From the NCBI GenBank assembly GCA_043798715.1, contig JAZDOK010000031.1:1-14882 (forward strand): a DNA stretch of 14,882 nucleotides, in the 5' to 3' direction. The stretch comes from JAZDOK01 sp043798715 (GTDB lineage: Bacteria; Vulcanimicrobiota; JAZDOK01). Every line of letters starts with the position of its first letter. Within the stretch, counting starts at the first letter, position 1. Positions 8,007 to 13,545 of this stretch are shown one piece after another. The notes beneath the pieces are model-generated. The model was not told the origin of the DNA. It was given only the letters and a program-made list of their open reading frames with translations, and searched no databases. Both the position numbers and the translations under genes were made by a program.

Positions 8007-8035
8007 ATTATACCATGCAGGGGGAACTTTTTCAA
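8007..8035 (-). promoter_or_regulatory. Sigma-70 promoter of the DUF4160-DUF2442 pair
   Basis: Read on the minus strand, TTGAAA (complement of 8030-8035) is followed after exactly 17 bases by a perfect TATAAT (complement of 8007-8012), with TGG just before it as an extended -10. Transcription would begin near 8000, giving a leader of about 20 bases before ATG 7979. This is the best promoter match in the window and points away from the radical-SAM genes. Confidence 0.75.
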
Positions 8036-8050
8036 TCATTCCGCACCCTT

Positions 8051-8196
8051 ATGTTCCCACCATTTATTTCCCCTGATCGTTCACGAGGCCATGATGATCG
8101 AGCCCACGGAGACCGAATCCAAGAGGGAGCTGGACCGCTTTATAGAGGCGATGAAAGCCATCGCTCACGAGTGCGAAGAATCCTCCGGAAGGTGTT
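8051..8196 (+). pseudogene. Decayed remnant of a second gcvPB 3' end
   Basis: Bases 8051-8176 align with gcvPB 7279-7405 at about 90% identity, with one base missing in the C run near 8070. Allowing one extra T at about 8184, similarity continues to 8196 (codons for PEGV against PELV in gcvPB). These two frameshifts and the lack of the rest of the gene make it non-coding as GcvPB. Of the codon differences after the first indel, about six are silent and two change the residue (Val to Ala, Leu to His). This suggests the copy diverged while still part of a working gene and was broken later. It may be the tail of an older gcvPB allele that once sat directly upstream of the radical-SAM genes. Confidence 0.85.
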
Positions 8197-8256
8197 TTTT
8201 CGGGCAAGATGAAATTGTAAAGAGAAATCATAGGTGTTCGGATAAGGGAAATGAAT

Positions 8257-8283
8257 CCACAGATGACGCAGATTACGCAGAAA
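8257..8283 (+). repeat. Three imperfect 9-bp tandem units
   Basis: The stretch reads as three 9-base units, CCACAGATG, ACGCAGATT and ACGCAGAAA, sharing the core C-x-CAGA. Strings of this kind occur in intergenic DNA of many unrelated bacteria (from memory). The rest of the 139-base gap between the gcvPB remnant and the next gene shows nothing else I can support, including no convincing promoter. Confidence 0.4.
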
Positions 8284-8335
8284 GAAAGGGGAGGAGGGGA
8301 ATGCCCCCGACATCCCCGAACCAGATAACGCTTAA

Positions 8336-9178
8336 ATGATCACACATGAAGGAGAAATAAGAGGCAATTCAGTGATTGAATTCTGCCGTCCGACCAGGAC
8401 TCTGGCAATCAGTCTGACCGGCTCCCGGTGCGCCCTTTCCTGCGCCCACTGCGGAGGGCACTATCTGCGGGGAATGAAGACCCCCGAAGAGGCCGAGCAC
8501 CTTCTGGCCGGGAAGGATTATCGAAGCTGCCTCATCAGCGGCGGCTCCGACGAAAGAGGACGGGTCCCGCTTCATGAAAACCTCTCTTTTCTTTCCCGCC
8601 TCTCCTCTATAGGCCTTCGCCTGAACCTTCACACCGGCCTTGTTCCACCCGAAAGCGTTTCCGGGCTTGAAAGCCTCTCGCCGACGATCTCCTTTGATTT
8701 CCTGGTTGACGACGAGACGATCCGGAGCGTCTATGGCACCGGCGCCGCCGGAAAAGATTACCTGGAAAGCTTCCGGGCTCTCAGTAAAAGATACCCGACG
8801 GTCCCCCATCTCACGATCGGCCTCCTGGAAGGGCGGATCCGGGGGGAATACGCGGCCCTTGAGGCCCTCGCCTCAGAAAAGCCGGAGAAGCTCGTCTTTC
8901 TCGTCTTCATCCCCACCAAAGGGAGCCGCTTTGAGCGGTGCTCTCCCCCGCCTCTACCGGAAGTTGAAAAAATCTTCTCCCGGGCAAGGGAGATTCTCCC
9001 CGGCACATCTTTTTTTCTCGGGTGCATGCGGCCCGGTGGGCTCTATCGCCAGAGGCTCGATCTCCTGGCTCTCAAGTATCGTTTTTCGCGCCTCGTCATG
9101 CCCTCCCGTCCGGCGCAGGAAATGGCTCTTAAGCTCGGCATGCAAGTCGTCACCGTGGAGGAATGCTGTTGCCTGTAG
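8336..9178 (+). CDS. Radical SAM protein, LipS1/LipS2-type lipoyl synthase component (shorter member)
   Basis: Numbered from ATG 8336 (280 residues), the radical-SAM cluster motif is Cys32-x3-Cys36-x2-Cys39 in ISLTGSRCALSCAHCGGHYL. This pattern belongs to the group annotated as uncharacterised biotin synthase homologues. Additional cysteines at 17, 65, 202, 230 and a terminal Cys277-Cys278-Cys279 could bind an auxiliary iron-sulfur cluster. In Thermococcus two such proteins, LipS1 and LipS2, replace LipA and insert sulfur at C8 and then C6 of an octanoyl group. Linkage to gcvH supports the same role here; which of the two this is remains open. The start is uncertain: GTG 8372 (268 residues) has an AAGAGG site 7 bases upstream, while ATG 8336 has none. 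It overlaps the next gene by 16 bases. It is not classical LipA, which has a CX3CX5C N-terminal motif. Confidence 0.82.
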   Translation: MITHEGEIRGNSVIEFCRPTRTLAISLTGSRCALSCAHCGGHYLRGMKTPEEAEHLLAGKDYRSCLISGGSDERGRVPLHENLSFLSRLSSIGLRLNLHTGLVPPESVSGLESLSPTISFDFLVDDETIRSVYGTGAAGKDYLESFRALSKRYPTVPHLTIGLLEGRIRGEYAALEALASEKPEKLVFLVFIPTKGSRFERCSPPPLPEVEKIFSRAREILPGTSFFLGCMRPGGLYRQRLDLLALKYRFSRLVMPSRPAQEMALKLGMQVVTVEECCCL

Positions 9179-10149
9179 ATGAACTTTTGCCTCCCCGCCT
9201 TTCCATCGGGACGGCGGCGGCTCTCGATCTTATCAAACTCAAAACCGATGTCCTTCCGACTACGGCCTACCTCATGCTGGGGGAACGCTGCGGCGCGAAT
9301 TGTCTTTTCTGCTCGCAGGCCAGGGAATCCGCCGCCCCGGCCTCCCGCCTCTCCCGCGTGACCTGGCCCCGCTTCAAACCCGCCGAAGCCCTGGGAGGAC
9401 TTAAGCGGGCCGTAAGATCCGGCCTCATCCGCCGTATCTGCCTCCAGGTGGTGAACAATCCGGGCATTTTGGAAGATGCCGTTGCCTGGGTCTTAATCCT
9501 GGGCCGGGAGTTTCCTGTTCCCGTCTGCGTCTCCACCAGTCCGCTCACCCCGGTCAGCACGGAACGTCTATTTACATCCGGAGCGGACAGGATCTCGTTT
9601 CCCCTGGATGCGGCCACCCCGAAGCTCTTCAAAAAAATTAAGGGGGGGGATTTCAAGGGCCGTCTCGGCCGCCTGCTCCGCGAATCACAGAGCCACCCCG
9701 GCCGGATCATGACTCACCTCATCGCCGGGATCGGAGAGAGCGAGGAGGACATAATCACTCTCATAAGAGACCTGGCGGAAAAAGAGATCGGGACCGGCCT
9801 CTTCGCCTTCACCCCCGTCAGGGGAACCCCCATGCAGAACCAGCCTCCGCCGGATCTTTCTTCCTACCGAAGGATCCAGCTTGCGCACTTTCTGATCAGA
9901 AATGATATATTCAAAGCCTTCAGCTTTTCCGGGGGCAATCTGTGCCTTAAATCCATCCCGGGCCGATTCCTTAAGCCGGAGATCATCGGAGAGGCTTTCC
10001 GCACCTCCGGCTGTCCCGACTGCAACCGCCCGTACTACAACGAACGTCCCGGCGGCGCTCTCTATAACTTTCCCCGTCCTTTGAGCAGAGAGGAGACGCG
10101 CCAGGCCCTGGCCCGGGCGGCTGAGGAATCAAAAGGCTCTCTTGTTTGA
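9163..10149 (+). CDS. Radical SAM protein, LipS1/LipS2-type lipoyl synthase component (longer member)
   Basis: This 328-residue biotin-synthase-related radical SAM enzyme has its SAM-cluster motif at Cys43-x3-Cys47-x2-Cys50 in LGERCGANCLFCSQAR. A glycine-rich HLIAGIGESEEDI segment (about 185-197) and a C-terminal SGCPDCNRPYYNERPGG with Cys284 and Cys287 follow. Cys261, 284 and 287 are good candidates for an auxiliary 4Fe-4S cluster, the expected sulfur donor. It lacks the substrate-binding pattern I would expect of true BioB. With its overlapping partner it fits the LipS1/LipS2 pair, which would convert octanoyl-GcvH to lipoyl-GcvH. GGAGG at 9157-9161 is only one base from ATG 9163; TTG 9169 is 7 bases away and may be the real start. 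An 8-base G run at about 9642-9649 is in frame. Confidence 0.83.
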   Translation: MLLPVDELLPPRLSIGTAAALDLIKLKTDVLPTTAYLMLGERCGANCLFCSQARESAAPASRLSRVTWPRFKPAEALGGLKRAVRSGLIRRICLQVVNNPGILEDAVAWVLILGREFPVPVCVSTSPLTPVSTERLFTSGADRISFPLDAATPKLFKKIKGGDFKGRLGRLLRESQSHPGRIMTHLIAGIGESEEDIITLIRDLAEKEIGTGLFAFTPVRGTPMQNQPPPDLSSYRRIQLAHFLIRNDIFKAFSFSGGNLCLKSIPGRFLKPEIIGEAFRTSGCPDCNRPYYNERPGGALYNFPRPLSREETRQALARAAEESKGSLV

Positions 10150-10238
10150 AATATGAGCAGAATGTTAAGTTTTTTAAAAAAAGGCGGGGAGGTAGGAATT
10201 CAGGCAGGCTGTATGGTATATGTAAAGGGAAAAAGAAC

Positions 10239-10245
10239 AAGGAGG
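10239..10245 (+). promoter_or_regulatory. Ribosome-binding site that fixes the start of the ATPase gene
   Basis: AAGGAGG, a near-perfect Shine-Dalgarno sequence, lies 5 bases before GTG 10251 and 8 bases before the adjacent in-frame GTG 10254. The longer open frame from TTG 10146 has no such site and adds a basic, low-complexity stretch, so translation should begin at one of the two GTG codons. The 101 bases between the previous stop and 10251 are therefore mostly non-coding leader. Confidence 0.8.
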
Positions 10246-10250
10246 ATTCT

Positions 10251-11168
10251 GTGGTGCTCCTGATCCAGGCGGCCGATTACCTTGAAACCCAGAACGACAG
10301 GCTGATCGAGTCTGCCATGGATGAGATCTACGCTGAAGTCAAGTCTTTCAGATGCAATATCGTGCCCATCGAGGAGACCAAGCATATTCTCAAGACCGGG
10401 CTTGTTGCTATTATCGCCCATCTTCGGCAGGGCCTCCTTGAACCGCCTACGCAGGAGGCGATGTTAAATCATCTCTACCAGACCGAGGAATCCTACGCCA
10501 GGATCCAAAGTTACTGGTCCCAGCTGGAAGTCATGGATTTTTTCAAGGGATTGAAAATATTTAAAGACACTTTATGGAAGGCCCTGAAAGACAGGTTTGC
10601 TCAGGAGCAGCTTTCAGGCGCCCGTTTTTTCGAGCTGGAAAAGCGCATCAACTCCATGATTCACCTTTACACTCTTCTGGGCACCTCCTCCTCCCTTCGC
10701 TCCAAGGAGGAACTCATACGCTCCCACAAACGCGACATCCAGAACTGGGAAGAGGTAATCAAAAGCGCCTCGAACATCGAGCTTAAGATCCCGTGCCGGG
10801 ATGAATTTGCCGTCATAGGCCGGATGCAGGCCGAGGCCATCGCCCAGAGGCTGAAGTACGACGAGGAAGAGATCCAGGACATCAAGTCCGCGGTCGGCGA
10901 GGCGGTTGACAACGCGATCGAACATGGTGTTTCAGAGAAAGGGATTGACTTGCATTACCATCTCTCGCCGACGGATCTCGTCATGGAGATTACTGATTAC
11001 GGATGCGGATTTAATCCCGAAGGAATGGGGGCAGTTCCCCCGGAACCCATGGCGGAGCGAGGCAGGGGCATCTTCATGATGCGCCACCTCCTGGACAACA
11101 TCAGCATAAACAGCCGTCCCGGAGAGGGCACTCAGGTTGTCATGAGGAAAAAGAGGATTTATCGCTGA
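10251..11168 (+). CDS. ATP-binding protein of the anti-sigma/GHKL type with helical N-terminal domain
   Basis: From GTG 10251 the product is 305 residues. The C-terminal third is a GHKL ATPase of the SpoIIAB/RsbW type. The N box is EAVDNAIEHG (Glu217, Asn221), the G1 box DYGCGF (Asp249, Gly251, Gly253) and the G2 box RGRGIFMMRHL (about 270-280). Such proteins bind a sigma factor or phosphorylate an anti-sigma antagonist on serine. Residues 1-185 are almost wholly alpha-helical, with stretches such as YLETQNDRLIESAMDEIY, and resemble the RsbR/RsbRD-type N-terminal sensor, though I am not sure. There is no HisKA-like phospho-accepting histidine box, so a classical histidine kinase is unlikely. 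No STAS-domain or sigma-factor gene is nearby. It ends one base before the convergent membrane-protein gene. Confidence 0.85.
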   Translation: MVLLIQAADYLETQNDRLIESAMDEIYAEVKSFRCNIVPIEETKHILKTGLVAIIAHLRQGLLEPPTQEAMLNHLYQTEESYARIQSYWSQLEVMDFFKGLKIFKDTLWKALKDRFAQEQLSGARFFELEKRINSMIHLYTLLGTSSSLRSKEELIRSHKRDIQNWEEVIKSASNIELKIPCRDEFAVIGRMQAEAIAQRLKYDEEEIQDIKSAVGEAVDNAIEHGVSEKGIDLHYHLSPTDLVMEITDYGCGFNPEGMGAVPPEPMAERGRGIFMMRHLLDNISINSRPGEGTQVVMRKKRIYR

Positions 11169-11169
11169 A

Positions 11170-13029
11170 TCAGGGGGCGGTAAGTTCCCTGAGAGCCTCC
11201 CGGGCCGCTTTGAAATCAGGATTGATCCGGATCTCCCGCTCGAACTCCCGCCGGGCCTGTCTTTTCCGTCCCTCTTTCCTGTAGAGTTGTCCCAGGTTGT
11301 AATGGGCCGAGGCGGCCTCCGGGTCGAGTTTCAGCGCTCTTTTGAAAGACAGGGCGGCCTCCCGATTCCTGCCGCCTGCCGCCTGGACATATCCCAGGGC
11401 CACCCAGGCCGGCGCATAGCGGCCGTCCAGCCTTATGGCCTCCGCAAATCGCTCTTCGGCCTCGCGGAGCCGTCCGGCCTTTACCCTGGCCATGCCTTCC
11501 CGGAAGATTAACCTCGGCGAGGGAGGATAAACAAGGCGTCCCTCCCGGAAGTCCCTGAGAAATCCGCTGTTTTCAGGGGAAATTCTGGCAAAGAGCATGG
11601 CGATGTCGTCCGAGTGCACCAACTGCCACTCTGCGGGATCATTGGTGAGGCGCCACGGCAGGAGCATTCCCCGGTTCACCTGCCACTTGTTGCAGAGGAC
11701 AAAGCCGATTCGATATTCATTTAAGATCCGCATCCAGCCGGGATTTCCCCACATGACAGAAAGGGCGTCCCGGTAAATTTTTTCCGGATAAAGCGAACTG
11801 GCCCGTCCGTCAATAAAAACTTTCTGCTTCGGATAGAGTTTCCAGATCAGGTAGCCGCCCCATTCATAGGGGGTGAACAGGCGTCCCGGAAGCGGGTTGG
11901 CGTTGAGGAATCCGACCGTTTCCACCGGGAAAAGCTGCCTCTCCATGAGCGCCCCCTCCCAATAAGTATCCCTGATGATAAACGCTCCGCCGGCGAAGGC
12001 CAGGAGGATAACCGCCACCCGGAATGGAGCGCCCAATATACGAAGGGGAAATCTTTCCCGGGCCCGGCGCCAGAGCGGCCCCAGAAGGCCGGCCAGAATC
12101 GGGGCCGAGAGGAGGCAGGCGAGGAAGATGTGGCGGACGGCGCTCAGGCCCAGAAGGCCCATCATCCCAAGGAGCAGCACGGCTTCGGATTTAAGAGACC
12201 TCAGGGAGGCGAAAACGACCAGGAGCTCTATGAGGAGAAAAATTCCGAAGGCGAATTCTCCACCAAGGAGATTGGGGGGTGTCCAATCGCTGAGGGCCGC
12301 TCTGAAAGCATCGTCTTTCAGGAAGCTCAAGGGGTAGAGAAGGGGCTGAAATCCATAGGGAGTCAGTCCGGAAGCAACAGTGGCCCCCAGAAGGACCGCG
12401 GAAAGAACCCGCACTTTCGCCCACTCCCCTCTTAAGAGGGTCGCTACCAGGTAGATGCCCGCCATGGCGAGCCCCAGGGGGAACGCCGCGTGCAGATTGG
12501 CCCAGAGAATGATCAGAGGAATGAGAAGGAAGGCCCAGAGGGCTTTTTTCTCACTGGAAAAGCGCTCCAGGCAAAAGAGAAAGACGGCCGAAAAAAAGTA
12601 GGAAAAAATGTACGGGCGGACATCGAAAAAAAACGTGGTACTGGCGCACAGGAAGCAGAGAAAGGTGATCAGGGCGGCCAGGAAGGGAGATCCGCAGGCT
12701 TTCCATCCCAGGCGGAAAACGATCCAGGCTGTAAGTGTGATGAGCAAAGATTTGAATATGACCAGGAGCGAAAATCCCCCCGCCTTCCAGAGGAGAAAGA
12801 AGACGATCTGGCTCAACCACTCGTAGTTGAGCCAGCTTTGCCCGAAGGCCGTATAAGAGAACGGGTCTGTTTTGGGTATCAGGCCGCTTTCCAGAATATA
12901 GCGGCCGCCGGCCAGGTGCCACCAGAGGTCGGCGGCGGGAAGCTGCTGCCGGCTGAGGAGGAAGACTCCGAGCAGAAAGAGGGTGGAGATGGCCCCTTCC
13001 GCCGAGAAGAGGCGGGAAAGATATTTCAC
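11170..13029 (-). CDS. GT-C-like multispanning membrane protein with C-terminal TPR repeats
   Basis: The start is GTG 13029, which overlaps the stop of the upstream small gene as GTGA; extension to 13176 would read through that gene out of frame. The 619-residue product has roughly ten hydrophobic helices (about 12-400). An early loop with ADLWWHLAGG, IPKTDPFSYT and WLNYEW is typical of a large family of GT-C-like, possibly glycosyltransferase, membrane proteins. A soluble region follows (about 400-500) with GRLFTPYEWGGYLIW and KVFIDGR. Three TPR units occupy about 504-606. Such proteins are thought to use lipid-linked sugars at the outer face of the membrane, with Asp34 a possible catalytic acid in the first loop; this is inference from fold resemblance, and no substrate can be named. 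Confidence 0.82.
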   Translation of the reverse strand: MKYLSRLFSAEGAISTLFLLGVFLLSRQQLPAADLWWHLAGGRYILESGLIPKTDPFSYTAFGQSWLNYEWLSQIVFFLLWKAGGFSLLVIFKSLLITLTAWIVFRLGWKACGSPFLAALITFLCFLCASTTFFFDVRPYIFSYFFSAVFLFCLERFSSEKKALWAFLLIPLIILWANLHAAFPLGLAMAGIYLVATLLRGEWAKVRVLSAVLLGATVASGLTPYGFQPLLYPLSFLKDDAFRAALSDWTPPNLLGGEFAFGIFLLIELLVVFASLRSLKSEAVLLLGMMGLLGLSAVRHIFLACLLSAPILAGLLGPLWRRARERFPLRILGAPFRVAVILLAFAGGAFIIRDTYWEGALMERQLFPVETVGFLNANPLPGRLFTPYEWGGYLIWKLYPKQKVFIDGRASSLYPEKIYRDALSVMWGNPGWMRILNEYRIGFVLCNKWQVNRGMLLPWRLTNDPAEWQLVHSDDIAMLFARISPENSGFLRDFREGRLVYPPSPRLIFREGMARVKAGRLREAEERFAEAIRLDGRYAPAWVALGYVQAAGGRNREAALSFKRALKLDPEAASAHYNLGQLYRKEGRKRQARREFEREIRINPDFKAAREALRELTAP

Positions 13030-13400
13030 CGGGGGTTGACCTTGAAAGCCGCCATCAGGCGCATGGCAAAAAGCGGGATGAAAACCGCCTGTGCCGCCGT
13101 GATTGCCTGTGGATAGAAGCGCAGAAGGCCCACATAGAGGCAGACCAGGAGGACGAAAAACATATCGAAGAAACACTTGTAGGAAAACCAGAAATCGCGC
13201 CTCTCCGCGCTCATATATTCCCTTAATCCGTCCGCCGAAAGAGCCAGGAGAGCCAGGATCCAGGGGAAAAAGGATTCAAAGGCATCCCCCAGGGAAGAGT
13301 AGCCGGGCCGGACCAATTTCAAAACAAAAAATAGAGCCGCCAGCAGGATAAGAAGAAGCAGCAGGATCTGGAAGAAAAATTTTCCTGATAATAGTTTCAT
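13026..13400 (-). CDS. Small membrane protein, four predicted helices
   Basis: This is a 124-residue protein from ATG 13400; the frame also opens at TTG 13472, but the extra residues are polar and not family-like. Hydrophobic segments lie at about 6-28, 44-60, 70-92 and 100-118, including FFFQILLLLLILLAALFFVL. I do not recognise a family. Its TGA overlaps the GTG of the GT-C-like gene by 4 bases, so the two are translationally coupled and may form a complex. An AGGA lies rather far upstream of ATG 13400, so initiation looks weak. No clear promoter was found in the divergent gap for this direction. Confidence 0.75.
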   Translation of the reverse strand: MKLLSGKFFFQILLLLLILLAALFFVLKLVRPGYSSLGDAFESFFPWILALLALSADGLREYMSAERRDFWFSYKCFFDMFFVLLVCLYVGLLRFYPQAITAAQAVFIPLFAMRLMAAFKVNPR

Positions 13401-13475
13401 GGTTGGAATATTTCCTCGGCGCCGCCAAATTTCCTTTTTCCGGGAGCAGTCAGACGGCGCAGGTTGATTCAATTG

Positions 13476-13489
13476 TTACGATTTCGTAA
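13476..13489. promoter_or_regulatory. Perfect 14-bp palindrome in the divergent intergenic region, operator candidate
   Basis: TTACGA-TT-TCGTAA is a perfect inverted repeat located 5 bases upstream of the -35 box of the rightward promoter and in the leader of the leftward operon. Its size and position fit a dimeric regulator site. A single occurrence is seen, and no regulator gene is in the window. Confidence 0.5.
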
Positions 13490-13494
13490 TATTC

Positions 13495-13525
13495 TTGACT
13501 TTTAAGATGGAAACTATGGTATACT
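13495..13525 (+). promoter_or_regulatory. Sigma-70-like promoter of the TPR/propeller gene
   Basis: TTGACT (13495-13500) and TATACT (13520-13525) are separated by 19 bases, longer than ideal. TGG directly before TATACT makes an extended -10, which tolerates a poor spacer. Transcription would begin near 13532, leaving about 14 bases before ATG 13546; if so the leader holds just the AAGGA site (13533-13537). Confidence 0.55.
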
Positions 13526-13545
13526 TGAAATCAAGGAAGATAAGA

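Noticed and set aside
7512..8050. Insertion sequence or transposon
   Set aside because: No transposase, terminal inverted repeats or short target duplication could be found; the flanking repeat is a diverged gcvPB segment.
8336..10149. Classical LipA or BioB assignment of the radical-SAM genes
   Set aside because: LipA needs an N-terminal CX4CX5C auxiliary motif and a CX3CX2C placed differently; BioB lacks the C-terminal cysteine motifs seen here. Two unlike paired genes fit LipS1/LipS2 better.
10150..10238. Promoter around TGGTATATG before the ATPase gene
   Set aside because: A partial extended -10 is present but there is no matching -35 at a usable distance.
10146..10250. Longer start at TTG for the ATPase gene
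   Set aside because: No ribosome-binding site, a basic low-complexity extension and a near-perfect site just before GTG 10251 argue against it.
12490..13116. 208-residue plus-strand frame opposite the membrane operon
   Set aside because: It is rich in Glu, Lys and Gly because it is antisense to hydrophobic codons; the minus strand has coherent membrane helices and a GTGA coupling.
13030..13176. N-terminal extension of the GT-C-like protein
   Set aside because: The extension runs out of frame through the small membrane gene and lacks a membrane or family pattern; GTG 13029 overlaps the upstream stop.
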